Positions 34,351 to 44,436 of a stretch of DNA of 64,000 nt are shown piece by piece. Where the stretch lies: assembly GCA_016179685.1 (NCBI GenBank), contig JACPCR010000067.1, positions 1-64,000 of the forward strand, in the 5' to 3' direction. This DNA is from Planctomycetota bacterium. GTDB lineage: Bacteria > Planctomycetota > PUPC01 > JACPCR01. Under the pieces are notes generated by a model. That model saw only the letters and a program-made list of their open reading frames with translations, had not been told where the DNA came from and ran no database searches. Every line of letters starts with the position of its first letter. Positions within the stretch are counted from its first letter, which is position 1. The position numbers and the translations under genes were made by a program.

Positions 34351-36591
34351 ATGCAATTCCTTGCGCCCCAGGCCTATTTCGGATTCCTCGCTCTTGCGGC
34401 GATTCCCACTGTGCTCTACATCCTCTTTCGGAGGAGGAAGCGGGATGTTCCCTGGGGCGCCACCTACATCCTCCGCCGGACCCTGAAGAAGCAGTCGAAG
34501 GCCAACGTCTGGAAGCAGTACTTCATTATTCTGATCCGGACCCTGGCCTTCATTGCGCTTCCCCTGGCCTTCCTCCATCCACACCTGGAGTGGCGTCGGC
34601 CCGAGGGAGGCGCATTCCCACCAGCTCCGCCCTCCACTCATCGGATGGTCCTCCTCGATCTCTCCGGCAGCATGACGGCGTCCTACGGGAGCACGACGTG
34701 CCTGGATGCGGGCCTCAGCTTGTGCCGCAAGATGCTGCAGGCCGGCCGCGCCCCGGGCCGGACGGAGATTGTTCCCCTGACGGACACGGCCGCGTCCCTT
34801 GTCTTTGACGAATGGCCGCCTCCGGAGACCCTCGTCGAGGAACGGCTGGGAAAGCTGAAGCCGTCGGACGCCTCCCCGGATTTCGAGAAGGGGCTTCGGC
34901 ATGCCGTTGAGACGTTCCGCGCCAGCCACCACGAGCACAAGGAGCTTTTCATCCTCTCCGATTTCAGCGCCCGCGACCTCAAGGATTCTCCCTCTTACGC
35001 CCCTCGGGCCCGTTCCCTCAGCAAGCTGGGAGTCCGTATTTTTTGCCTGACGTATGAAAACCCTGGGGCAAGGAATTTTGCGCTCCTCGACATGACTCCC
35101 GAACTGGACCTCCTCCTCGAAGGCCAGCCCACCTTCTTCTATGTTCCGATCGGATACTACGGCACAAGCCCGTCCGCGGATACCTGGCTGACCCTTCGCA
35201 ACCAGCAAGGCGAAGTCTTCTGGGAAGAAGCCCTCTCGCTCGCACCCGGTGAAAAAGTCTTGCAAATCCCCGTCACGCTCAGGGGCGGGGAGCAGACGCT
35301 GACGGCCTCGCTCAGGGAGGACGACCTATCCCTCGACAACACCCTGGAACGCAGCTACAGGGTTCGTGACGCCCTCCGGCTGGGCCTGGTCCAGAACTTG
35401 AACTTGTCGGAGGGGTTTGAGAATCCCAGGGAATGGTTGAAACTGGCCCTCGCAGGAAACTCGGGCGGGGCCCAGCATCGATCGATCACCGAGTTGAAAC
35501 ACATCCAGGAGCGATCGGCCCGCGGCGGCCAGGGCGCTTCCGAGAATCTACCGCAAGCGGCCACGGAGGCCGCCCACTATCGTACGATTCTGGAATCCGT
35601 GCTAACGTCCCAAGCGGGCCCGGATTTTTTTCAGGGGAAAGACGGGCTGATTTTCCTCGACGTCGATAGTGTCCCCACGGAATTATCGGAGGCCCTCGGG
35701 AGCGCCATCGTGCGCGGAGGCACGCTGCTGCTGGCGCCGGGGCCCAAGGCCAACCCTGAAAAATTTAACGAGTCCTTCCGAAAGCTCCTGCCCGCCCTGC
35801 TGGCCGACCCCACGGTCCCACAAATCCACCCCGACGCCTACCACCACGCTGTCCTCCGGACCCCGGGGGACCGTCTCCTTCGAGAGATGATGGCGACGGA
35901 GCACGGCCACTTGGGCAATGCGAGATTTTATAATCATTATCGCATCGCCGACGGGTCACTCGCCGAAGACGCTCAGGTTCTCCTCGCCCTTTCGGATGGC
36001 TCGCCTTTGCTCCTGCGCCGGACGCTGGGGCGGGGAATCTGCCTCCTCTGGACCGCGGGGCTCGGCGGTGAATGGCACTCCATGGTGGTGCACCCCGCCT
36101 ATCCCGTCTTCTTGTCACGCCTCTTCAATCGGGCCGCTTCGCAGCAGCAGTTCCCGCTCAATCTCAAGCCCGGCGAGCCCATCCTCCGCGAGGTCGATTC
36201 AGCACAGGTCCGGGTCCGCCTGCCCAACGGGCAGAGCGAGACGGTCCGCTCCGTTCTCGCCGGGCCGAAACGGTTCGTGCGATTCGAAAACACCCTTCGG
36301 CCCGGCGCCTATGCGCTCTCCCCAGCCTCGTCCGATACGCCTGACGAGGCCACGGCCTTTCGATACCACGTGGCGGAGGAGAGGCAGGAGTCGGACTACC
36401 GCTCCCTGACGGGAGAGGCCCGGGCCGCGTTCGAGGAGCGCATCGCTTCCCCGCTCTATCCGAGCGAGGAATCTCTGGTCACCGCCTTGGGCGTGCACTA
36501 CCGCGGCCCAGGGATGGCCTCTTCCTTCTCTCTGGCCATGCTCCTCCTGCTTCTGCTGGAGGCGGGCCTGGCCCGAAGGTGGTTCGCATGA
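34351..36591 (+). CDS. BatA-type membrane protein with VWA and GATase-like domains (first set)
   Basis: 746 residues. The N-terminus has the two membrane helices of BatA-type proteins (FGFLALAAIPTVLYILF near 10-27 and FIILIRTLAFIALPLAFL near 58-75). A VWA domain follows with intact MIDAS LLDLSGSM and later LFILSDFSA. After a beta domain, residues 350-560 look like a GATase-like fold (GLIFLDVDSVPTELSEALGS, RGGTLLLAPGPKANP) with no nucleophile Cys. A final helix (SLAMLLLLLLEAGLA) anchors the C-terminus. The domain would sit outside the cytoplasm. The TGA stop overlaps the next ATG. Confidence 0.9.
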   Translation: MQFLAPQAYFGFLALAAIPTVLYILFRRRKRDVPWGATYILRRTLKKQSKANVWKQYFIILIRTLAFIALPLAFLHPHLEWRRPEGGAFPPAPPSTHRMVLLDLSGSMTASYGSTTCLDAGLSLCRKMLQAGRAPGRTEIVPLTDTAASLVFDEWPPPETLVEERLGKLKPSDASPDFEKGLRHAVETFRASHHEHKELFILSDFSARDLKDSPSYAPRARSLSKLGVRIFCLTYENPGARNFALLDMTPELDLLLEGQPTFFYVPIGYYGTSPSADTWLTLRNQQGEVFWEEALSLAPGEKVLQIPVTLRGGEQTLTASLREDDLSLDNTLERSYRVRDALRLGLVQNLNLSEGFENPREWLKLALAGNSGGAQHRSITELKHIQERSARGGQGASENLPQAATEAAHYRTILESVLTSQAGPDFFQGKDGLIFLDVDSVPTELSEALGSAIVRGGTLLLAPGPKANPEKFNESFRKLLPALLADPTVPQIHPDAYHHAVLRTPGDRLLREMMATEHGHLGNARFYNHYRIADGSLAEDAQVLLALSDGSPLLLRRTLGRGICLLWTAGLGGEWHSMVVHPAYPVFLSRLFNRAASQQQFPLNLKPGEPILREVDSAQVRVRLPNGQSETVRSVLAGPKRFVRFENTLRPGAYALSPASSDTPDEATAFRYHVAEERQESDYRSLTGEARAAFEERIASPLYPSEESLVTALGVHYRGPGMASSFSLAMLLLLLLEAGLARRWFA

Positions 36592-39158
36592 AGCGTGTCG
36601 AATCCTCATGGCTGCTCTACGGCGATTCCGTCATCGCCGGACCGCTCCTCATCCTCGCGCTCGTCGCGGCGGTGGTCCTCTCCTGGTGGTGGTTGAAAGG
36701 AGAGAAGCGCCGCAAAGGGCTCTCCGGCGCCCTTCTTCCCTACACGTGGACCTTGCTCCTGGCGCTGACGGTCTGGCTGGCCTGGCAGCCCACCCTCGTG
36801 AAGATCACCCGACACCGGCATCCTGGAAGCGTGCTGGTCTACGTGGACGAGTCCAGCAGCATGGAGAGGTCCCTCACGGGAGACGAAATTTCACAGAAGC
36901 TGAACGGGCTTCCTCTGTGGCATCCCGACGCCGCCAGGCAGCGCGTCACAGCTCCTCAGGACCTCGAAAGGGCGCTTCAGGCCTTCCTGGATGGACTTCG
37001 AGAGACGCGGGACGTTCTGGACCAGGCTCGCCAGGAGATGCTCCAGGGGCTTCCGACGAGCGAGGCCTCCCGGAACGCCGTCAACGCATTCCCCGCCTGG
37101 TCTTCTCGATCCAAAGCCCTTCTCCTGGATGAGTGTTCCAGGGTCCAAACCGTTATCGACGCGCTGACGAAAGAGGAAGCCGCCGCCCTGGGCGCGCCTG
37201 TCGCAGCCCTGACGCGGCTGGTCGAGCAGGTTCACCGGGTCCCCGATGGCCTCCGGGAGGTCTCGCTCCAGGGACTCGGGTCCGTTCTTCAGGCTCTCGA
37301 TCGGGCAGCCCAATCGGGCCAGGAGACCGTTCCGGCCTGGCGACTGTTCCAGGCCGCTCTGGACCGTCGGTTCTTGGAACAGAGCGGAGGGAGCCTCAAA
37401 CCCCTGCTCGATGAGATGGATTCCAGGTCCCGCCGGCAGACGGCCGACGAACTGGTCAAGAGGCTTCAGGTCGAGAACCTGATGCAGATTCGCGGCATTG
37501 GAAGGAGGGAGGAGACGGACCTCTTTGGGGTTGTGGAACAGATTCTCAATTCCAGGGAAGACGACGTCATATCCCATCTTCTCCTGCTTTCCGATGGCGG
37601 GCAGAACGGGCCAGCCACCTCCGATGTGGCAAAGAAGTTGAAGAAGTCTGGGATTGCTTTTGTCGCCGTGGGGGTGGGCGTGCCGGAGTCGGGGCACGAC
37701 TTCGCCCTGTTGGATTGGCAGACGCGGCGACTCCTTCACACCCGGCAGGCGCCCGCCGTCCGCGTCAAAGTGAAAACTCCGCCGGGGGCCCAGGCCCCTT
37801 GCCGGTTGAGCCTCTGGTCACAGGGCTCGGAGATCGGGTCCGCAAGCCTGCTGACTGGCGGCGGGCCCGTCCAGACCCTGACGGTGCGCGGCGCGGCCCT
37901 GCCGGAAGGGCGGCATCAACTCACCCTCCGGCTCGAAGTCCAGGATCGATCGAAGCGGAACAATCAGGCGGATTTCGTCGTGGACGTGGTCAAGCGTGTC
38001 CCCAAGGCCCTCTGGATCGGGAGTCAGCCCGATTGGGACACCACCTATATTTGCCAGGCGCTCCTCCGAGCGGGTCTGGATACTTCCCAGCTCTACTGGG
38101 CGGTGGAGAAGAGCCCGCCCCGGCGCGGCGGCTCGGCGCGGGAAGTCCCCAGGACTCTCGAACAATGGAGCGCGTATCGCCTCGTGCTCCTGCACGGCGC
38201 TCCCTTCAAGAGCTTTTCCGACGAGGATGCAGAGATTCTCTCACGATTCGTCGTTGAACAGGGAGGGAGTCTCGTGGTCATTCCACAGCGGGATGGCGCG
38301 TCCTATCTGCCCGCGCTGTCCAAGCCCTTGGCCTGGCCACAGGCCATTCCTTCCCCCATCGAGACGCCCTCCCTCCTCCTGCCGGCTCGAACGGATTTCC
38401 TTCCCCTCCTGCGCATCGGCGTCGACGGCCCGCAGTCGGCGCGACTGCTCGCCTCCCTGGGGCAGCCGGCCCTGTCCTTTGCCCTTCCTTCCCAACAGCT
38501 CGTCCTGCTGGAGAATGCTTCCGGGGAGACCCTCTTCTCCCTCGGTTTTTATGGAAAAGGCAAGGTTTATCTCTGGGGCATCCAGGGGATCGACCGCCTC
38601 AGAGAGTATCAGAAGGCCGAGCTCGTGGACCGTCTGCTCGCCCAGTGGATGGCGGACGCGGCCGCGCCCCTGTTGGCGCAGGAGAATGACCTGCTCGCAA
38701 CGTATCCTCCACTCCTGATGCCGTTGAAGGAGAACCTGCTCATCACTCTGGGGCCTGAGGTGGAACCTGGAGATTCCGGCGCGGTCCGCATTTCTTTCCC
38801 GCTCCAACCCGGCGTGGGCAACCGGATCGCCGGGCTGGTTCCTTCCGGCTCCGGGCCGCTGGCAGTCCGGGCCGGCGGGGCCGAGGCGCTGATCCCCGTA
38901 GTCTCCAATCCGGGCCTCGAAGAAATCCATGACGAGCTCGATGAATCCTTCCTGAAGCATTTCGCCCGGGAGGCCGGTGGAAAGTATCTTTCCCTGGCGC
39001 AGGCCTGGGAAGACCTGCCCTCGCTCACTCCGGCGACCTGGGTGCAGACCACGGCGCAGCGCTACCCGCTCGCGGCGCATTGGAGTCTCCTCTGCCTCGT
39101 CGCGGCCCTGGGCGCCCTCCACTGGTCCTTGCGCAAAATCTCCGGACTTCCCCTATGA
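36588..39158 (+). CDS. Membrane VWA/GATase-like protein (first set)
   Basis: 856 residues from ATG 36588, an ATGA overlap with the previous gene. Two N-terminal membrane helices (LLILALVAAVVLSWWWL and YTWTLLLALTVWLAW) precede a VWA domain with MIDAS YVDESSSM and later HLLLLSDGGQNG. A long helical insertion (about residues 120-290) separates MIDAS from the rest of the VWA fold. Residues 480-620 form a GATase-like domain (KALWIGSQPDWDTTYICQAL, EQGGSLVVIPQRDGAS) without a Cys nucleophile. A C-terminal helix (SLLCLVAALGALHWSL) closes the protein. It probably forms part of a membrane complex with the neighbours. Confidence 0.88.
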   Translation: MKRVESSWLLYGDSVIAGPLLILALVAAVVLSWWWLKGEKRRKGLSGALLPYTWTLLLALTVWLAWQPTLVKITRHRHPGSVLVYVDESSSMERSLTGDEISQKLNGLPLWHPDAARQRVTAPQDLERALQAFLDGLRETRDVLDQARQEMLQGLPTSEASRNAVNAFPAWSSRSKALLLDECSRVQTVIDALTKEEAAALGAPVAALTRLVEQVHRVPDGLREVSLQGLGSVLQALDRAAQSGQETVPAWRLFQAALDRRFLEQSGGSLKPLLDEMDSRSRRQTADELVKRLQVENLMQIRGIGRREETDLFGVVEQILNSREDDVISHLLLLSDGGQNGPATSDVAKKLKKSGIAFVAVGVGVPESGHDFALLDWQTRRLLHTRQAPAVRVKVKTPPGAQAPCRLSLWSQGSEIGSASLLTGGGPVQTLTVRGAALPEGRHQLTLRLEVQDRSKRNNQADFVVDVVKRVPKALWIGSQPDWDTTYICQALLRAGLDTSQLYWAVEKSPPRRGGSAREVPRTLEQWSAYRLVLLHGAPFKSFSDEDAEILSRFVVEQGGSLVVIPQRDGASYLPALSKPLAWPQAIPSPIETPSLLLPARTDFLPLLRIGVDGPQSARLLASLGQPALSFALPSQQLVLLENASGETLFSLGFYGKGKVYLWGIQGIDRLREYQKAELVDRLLAQWMADAAAPLLAQENDLLATYPPLLMPLKENLLITLGPEVEPGDSGAVRISFPLQPGVGNRIAGLVPSGSGPLAVRAGGAEALIPVVSNPGLEEIHDELDESFLKHFAREAGGKYLSLAQAWEDLPSLTPATWVQTTAQRYPLAAHWSLLCLVAALGALHWSLRKISGLPL

Positions 39159-42100
39159 GCCCCACCGTCCACCATCGCCTGCCCGAAAGCCTCCCTCCCG
39201 AGCTTTCGGCCATCCTCTCCGGCTACCACCGGAGGGCGCGGTTTCGGCGCCTGGCCCGCGACTTGAGTTGCAGTCTGCTTCTCGGGGGAGGTCTGCTCCT
39301 CGCTTTTCTTCTGCTCGACCGCTTTGTCGACATGGAGGGAAAATGGCGGGCGCCATGGCCCGTCCTGACCACGCTCCTGTGGACGGGGCTGGCGGGCCGG
39401 ATTCTGCTGCGCGCGGTCCGGCGGCCAGATTATGACCGCATCGCCTGGGCGTTGGACCGTTCGAGCGGCGATGCTCGGGATCATCTGCGCTCCGTCCTGG
39501 ATTTCGCTTCGACGGCGACACCAGCGAGCTTCTTCATACGCCGCACCAGGCAGCGGGCGATTCAGCGATGGCAGGCCATCGACTCGGCTGCGCTGACGCC
39601 GACCCTCGGGGCCAGGGCTTGGCTCGCCGCGGCCATCCTCCTCATCATCGGCCTCGCGGCGCTCGCTCAAGTCTCCGACCTCCGCGCGGACCTCCTCTGG
39701 CGGCGCTTCTGGGACCCCCTTGGAAACCACATGCGGCCCTCCTCCACCTGGTTCGTCGTCGAGAACCTGCCGGCGGGGCCCCTGCGTACCGGCGACGATC
39801 TGCGCCTGCGGGTCGCCCTCATGGGCCGTAAGAAGGAAAAGCCTGCCCCCCTCCTGCGGTTTCAAAACGCCGATGGCACCTCCGCTACCCGAAGCCTCGC
39901 GCCCACGCCCGACGGCTACTGGCAGACCGAGCTTCAGAATCTCAAGCAGGACTTGACCTGGCACCTGTTCATGGAGGATGCTCGGAGCGAACAGTACGGC
40001 ACGCGCGTCCTGCCACGCCCCACCATCCTTCAGACCGAGGTCACCTACCACTATCCCGAATATGCCCTCATGAAAGACAAGTCGGAGGTCCTGATCGGCC
40101 GGACCCTGACCGCTCTCGAAGGGACCCGGATTCAGTTGAAAATCACTTGCAATCTAAATCTCATCGAGGCCCTCGGGATCGCCGAAGAGGAGACCCGCCG
40201 CTTCCGAATCAACCGGCAGAATCCCCGGGAAGCCATCCTCCACCTCATCGTGACGAAGAACGTGAAGATCAGGCCCGATCTGGCCTCTCACGATCAGGTC
40301 CGGAGCAAGGAGGAGCTGCCCTTCAACGTGCGCGCCGTCCCGGATAACGCCCCCACCGTCAGCATCAAGAACCAGGGCCTGATCGACGGCAAGTCGTTCT
40401 ACCTTTCGGATTTCATCGAGCTGGACTACCGGTCCCAGGACGACCTGGGGCTTTCCGAGCTTTATCTCAGGGCGGAGGCTCCGAAGGACCGGTATCCGGA
40501 CGGACCCGTATCGCAGATCGACATCCCGCTCGACGAGCATGGAACGCGGCTCGCCGAGGGGCAGATGCGGCTTCCCGTCTCTGACCTGGCCCCGGGCGAT
40601 GTGGACGAGATTCGCCTCCGCCTCGTCACCCTCGATACCAAGGAGCAGGAGGCCACCTCTCCCACCGCCACCCTCCGGATCGCCAGCGATTCCTTCGACC
40701 GCCAGATTCGTTTCCTGTTCAAGTCCTACCGGGGTGACCCGGGCCAGCATGCGCCGGAGACCCGAGGCGAGCCTTCGCTGGCGCACCACGAACGAATTCT
40801 TTCGGCTCTGAAGGCCGCCCGCTCGAAGATGGCGATCCTCCTGAACGCGCTGGAGGACCAGGAGGCCATCGGACCCAACCACGCCGAGATCGTCCAGCAG
40901 CTCCAGACCGAGGTCCAGTCCATCGGCACTCCCTTCCCTTACGGCACCTACTGGTTTTTTGATTTTCAGAACGCGGCGTTTCTCCCCCGATTCCGGTACT
41001 ACGGTGAATACGCCGTCCTCTGGGCGCGCCTCGCCTCCGGCGCGCCCCAGCTCCGCCAGCTCCTGGCCCAGGCCCTCTCTTCGAGCCCGCCCAAGGCGGC
41101 GCTTCAGAAGCTCGCGGACCGAATCGACCATGCCACGGAACATCAGGCCGAAATCCATGAACGGGTCCGTGGCGACTACAGGGACAGCGCCCGCGAGCTC
41201 ACGGGCTATCTCCTCTCCGCCTGGCTTCAGAGCCGCGCACTCGCGGATGAGCCGTCGTGGCGGAATCCCGCCTTCGCCGCCTCTCTCAAGGAGCGCCTGA
41301 AGGAAATCCTGGTACTCGCCGAATCGGAATTGCGACAGGAATGTCCGGAGACGACGCTCCAGGCCCTCAAGCTGGCCCTCGAGGACAAGGACCTCCGTTC
41401 GGCGCTGACACCCCTGGATGCTCCGCTCGATGAATGGCGGCAGACCCTCCTGGCCCGCGCGAGGGAAGCCGCAGTCCGGCGCTATCGGGCCGGACTCTCT
41501 CTTCACCCGCCCGTCGCGATGCCCGCCGCTCCCGATAGGGGCTTCACCAGCGCCCTGGCCTCCGCACTGTTCCTCGCTTCCGACAATGTGGGCGAGGACG
41601 ACGTGTTCATCCTGCAGACCTCCTTCGCGTGGGTGAAGGCTCTGGCCGGGTCAACCGGGACGGAGGGGTCCTTCCAACCTCTGGGTGACCCCGACGGGCG
41701 GGTACGGGAACGCGAAGAGGACGCGTTCCAGCTTTTCCAGCTTCTCCAGCGCGCTCGCGGCCGGGCCGAGGAGCTTCGCTTGGGCCTTGCCAGCGGGAAA
41801 TTGCGATTCGGGCAGCCGGAAACGGAGGCGCTCTGGCTGGCGCACCGTGAGGATCGCTTCGCCCTTCGGGCCTGGACCCTTGCCGCGGGGCCAGCGGAAA
41901 CCGGCGTCCAGCAAGCGGTCCGAGAAATCCTCGCCTCCTCCGATGCCTTCGAGGATTGGCGCCTGCCGCTGGACCCTCGCTCCCTCGGCTTCGAGCTGGG
42001 CCGATGGGAGCTGAAGTGCCGGGGCGCGGCGGCTTTACTCCTCCCGCAGGTCCGTTCCCTCTTGGAGAAAATCAACCGTGACCTCTCCGCCCGGCAGGGG

Positions 42101-43309
42101 CAACTGGCCGATGCCATCGGGGCGCTCCGGAACATCCTTCGCGACGAGATGGCCTATCTCGAAAAGTCCCAGGATTCCATCGGGATCAACGGCCTGCGCA
42201 CCATCAAGGTCCATCTGGCCGGCCTCCGGACGGCCGCGCTCAAGACCCTGGACTTTGCCGAGCTGGCCCGGATACATCACGTTCAGAGCGCGCTTCCGAT
42301 CGAATTCCTCGCCGGCGTGAATCTCCTTCTCGGAAAAACGATCCAGGACTTCGAAAGGAAGGTGGAGGCCAAGGCCGCACACCACGCCACCAGCTTTGGC
42401 GATATCTACTTGCAGTCCTGGTCCGTCAGAATTCAGGAATACCAGGCCCTGGACGGCTTCCTCGGCTCCCTCTCCTCGGTCCTGTCCGCCTCGGACCCCG
42501 CAGGTCTGGAGGCCCTGATCTCCGGCCAGAATCTCGAGTACCAGTCCCGACAGGATCGCGAGGCGCTCCACGCCGCGCTGAGCGCAGAAGGCCGCCTCGC
42601 GGAGGCCGGAAAGCTTCTGGGCGACCTCCTTCTGGATTCGGAGGATGCTTCGTCTTTGTGGGCCGAGCTGTTTTATCAGCTTCAAACCCTTCATGACGGC
42701 CTGCGTCGTGAAGCCTCGAGGGAAGCCCTCCTCCCCCGTGTGGCCCGCGTGGAACAGGCGCTGAAAAGGCTCGATCCTTTGCCCAAGGAGCTGGAGCTCG
42801 TTTCCGAGTTTCTCTCCGAATCCCGGACGCCCGAGGCCCGAGCCGAGGTCGCCAGCCGATATGACGCCTGGATCGAGGAGCTGAAAGCCCTGGCGCAGGC
42901 GCCCGAGCGCCGCATTCAGCAGCGCGTCCAGGATTTCTACGGGTGGATTCAAGCGGTCGACTTGAGCGCCATGGCCCGGGCCAGGATTCGCAGCCAGAGG
43001 CAGATCGTCAGTGACCGCCGCTGGGTCAAGCGGACCCTCTCCGCCCTCGCGCTCGGCTGGGAGGGGGCCTGTCCGGCCGACCTCTATGGAGCGCTCGGGG
43101 AAGGCGAGCTGAATCGCCGGAAAGCCTCGATCACCTTCGACCGGATTGGGCTTGGCGGAATGGCCCTCTCCAGCGACGGTCTCGAGAATCTGAAGCTGCC
43201 CAAGCATCTGTATCGGGAACTGGAGCGCGCCCGTTCCGGCCCCATGCCCCAGCTCTTCAAGAAAGACGCTTACGAGTACCTGAACCGAGTCCTCCAGAAT
43301 GCACGGTAA
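39155..43309 (+). CDS. Giant membrane-anchored protein, DUF4175-like
   Basis: 1384 residues from ATG 39155, again an ATGA overlap. Three hydrophobic helices lie in the first 170 residues (SCSLLLGGGLLLAFLLLDRF, TTLLWTGLAGRILLRAV, AWLAAAILLIIGLAALAQ). Residues 180-520 are beta-rich, with a clear Ig/cadherin-like stretch (RAVPDNAPTVSIKNQGL, YRSQDDLGLSELYLRAE). The rest is long alpha-helical sequence with many charged residues. The arrangement of helices, then SQDDxGL-type strands, resembles DUF4175 proteins found in moxR operons of related bacteria. Role unknown. It has no counterpart in the second set. Confidence 0.85.
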   Translation: MSPTVHHRLPESLPPELSAILSGYHRRARFRRLARDLSCSLLLGGGLLLAFLLLDRFVDMEGKWRAPWPVLTTLLWTGLAGRILLRAVRRPDYDRIAWALDRSSGDARDHLRSVLDFASTATPASFFIRRTRQRAIQRWQAIDSAALTPTLGARAWLAAAILLIIGLAALAQVSDLRADLLWRRFWDPLGNHMRPSSTWFVVENLPAGPLRTGDDLRLRVALMGRKKEKPAPLLRFQNADGTSATRSLAPTPDGYWQTELQNLKQDLTWHLFMEDARSEQYGTRVLPRPTILQTEVTYHYPEYALMKDKSEVLIGRTLTALEGTRIQLKITCNLNLIEALGIAEEETRRFRINRQNPREAILHLIVTKNVKIRPDLASHDQVRSKEELPFNVRAVPDNAPTVSIKNQGLIDGKSFYLSDFIELDYRSQDDLGLSELYLRAEAPKDRYPDGPVSQIDIPLDEHGTRLAEGQMRLPVSDLAPGDVDEIRLRLVTLDTKEQEATSPTATLRIASDSFDRQIRFLFKSYRGDPGQHAPETRGEPSLAHHERILSALKAARSKMAILLNALEDQEAIGPNHAEIVQQLQTEVQSIGTPFPYGTYWFFDFQNAAFLPRFRYYGEYAVLWARLASGAPQLRQLLAQALSSSPPKAALQKLADRIDHATEHQAEIHERVRGDYRDSARELTGYLLSAWLQSRALADEPSWRNPAFAASLKERLKEILVLAESELRQECPETTLQALKLALEDKDLRSALTPLDAPLDEWRQTLLARAREAAVRRYRAGLSLHPPVAMPAAPDRGFTSALASALFLASDNVGEDDVFILQTSFAWVKALAGSTGTEGSFQPLGDPDGRVREREEDAFQLFQLLQRARGRAEELRLGLASGKLRFGQPETEALWLAHREDRFALRAWTLAAGPAETGVQQAVREILASSDAFEDWRLPLDPRSLGFELGRWELKCRGAAALLLPQVRSLLEKINRDLSARQGQLADAIGALRNILRDEMAYLEKSQDSIGINGLRTIKVHLAGLRTAALKTLDFAELARIHHVQSALPIEFLAGVNLLLGKTIQDFERKVEAKAAHHATSFGDIYLQSWSVRIQEYQALDGFLGSLSSVLSASDPAGLEALISGQNLEYQSRQDREALHAALSAEGRLAEAGKLLGDLLLDSEDASSLWAELFYQLQTLHDGLRREASREALLPRVARVEQALKRLDPLPKELELVSEFLSESRTPEARAEVASRYDAWIEELKALAQAPERRIQQRVQDFYGWIQAVDLSAMARARIRSQRQIVSDRRWVKRTLSALALGWEGACPADLYGALGEGELNRRKASITFDRIGLGGMALSSDGLENLKLPKHLYRELERARSGPMPQLFKKDAYEYLNRVLQNAR

Positions 43310-44436
43310 TGAAAATCTCTCTTCCTCACTCAACGCGGGCGGTGTTCAGAGACGCGAGCAGGCCGCGGGCGGCTCTCCTTCTTCTCGTCATGGTCCCGGC
43401 GTGGGCACCCGCTCCGCTGGCGGCAAGTCCGATCCCTGGACCCCAGCCCGAAGAGAACCGATTTGCGGAGGAGCGAAAGGAGATGGTCGACCGCGGCCTG
43501 AAATATCTCCTCGGCCTCCAGAAAGAAGGGTCCGTCGGGGAATCTCGCCAGAAGGCGGTCTCTTCGCTGTTCGTCCTGGCCTGCCTCTCCTCGGGCCTTC
43601 TCCCTTCTCATCCGGAGCACGGCAAGAATGTCCTGGCGGCTTATGATTGGATCATCCAGAGCAGCACACCCTCCTTTTTTGGAGGCTCGGAGGAGCCCCA
43701 CGAGGACCACGCGATGGCGGGACTGATGTTGAGCCAGTTGGTGGGGACGTGCGCGGGGGAGGTGGAGAACCAGAAGGTCTACGAAAAGGCGCGGGCCGCG
43801 CTCGCGTTCAGCTTGCAAATTCAGGACAAGGGAGCGGGCGGCGAACACTTCGGCGGCTGGCGTCCGAACGATCGGACCCGAGAAAACCACCGCGTCCTGA
43901 CGGCGTGGTTCTTGCTCCAGCTCCGCGGCTGCGAGCTTCTCGGCATGGACGTGTCGAAAAGCGCCTTCGCCCGGGCGATCGATTTCGTCCGGGCCGGCCA
44001 GAAGTTCCCTCAGGCCGCATCGCCCGTCGAAAAGGGCGGGTTCTCTTACGGACCCGAAGGGCTGGCAGTCCTCCACCCCACCGCAGCCGGCGTCCTGGCG
44101 CTCGCGCTCTTCGAGCCCGAGGACGAGCGCGTCAGCGCCGCACGAGACTGGCTGGTCCGGCATCGCCTGCACTGGTACGGCCCCCATTTCTACGAGTCCC
44201 ACTTCTTCGCGGTTCGAGGCCTCTACCGATGCCGGCACATCGATGAGGCGCAGAGCTTCCATTCCTACTTCGAACGCCTCGCCCAATTCCTCCAGGAAGA
44301 ACAACAGCCGGACGGGTCGTTCCCCCTCCCGCCCGGCGAAGGCGGGCCCATCCTCGCCATGGGCAGGGGCTACAGCACGGCCATGGCCATCCTCATCCTG
44401 AACGTCGACCGCGGCTTCCTCCCCATAGACCAGTGA
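43309..44436 (+). CDS. Exported prenyltransferase/terpene-cyclase-fold repeat protein
   Basis: 375 residues. The ATG overlaps the previous stop as TAATG. A signal peptide is present (AALLLLVMVPAWAPAPLAAS). The rest has repeats of the alpha/alpha toroid of squalene cyclases and prenyltransferases: DRGLKYLLGLQKEG, SSLFVLACLSSGL, HEDHAMAGLMLSQL, GHYGPHFYESHFF-like HWYGPHFYESHF and EEQQPDGSFPLPPGEGG. The DXDD motif of squalene-hopene cyclases is not seen, so cyclase activity is unlikely. Such proteins often end moxR operons in Planctomycete-like genomes. Possibly a binding or structural part of the envelope complex. Confidence 0.85.
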   Translation: MKISLPHSTRAVFRDASRPRAALLLLVMVPAWAPAPLAASPIPGPQPEENRFAEERKEMVDRGLKYLLGLQKEGSVGESRQKAVSSLFVLACLSSGLLPSHPEHGKNVLAAYDWIIQSSTPSFFGGSEEPHEDHAMAGLMLSQLVGTCAGEVENQKVYEKARAALAFSLQIQDKGAGGEHFGGWRPNDRTRENHRVLTAWFLLQLRGCELLGMDVSKSAFARAIDFVRAGQKFPQAASPVEKGGFSYGPEGLAVLHPTAAGVLALALFEPEDERVSAARDWLVRHRLHWYGPHFYESHFFAVRGLYRCRHIDEAQSFHSYFERLAQFLQEEQQPDGSFPLPPGEGGPILAMGRGYSTAMAILILNVDRGFLPIDQ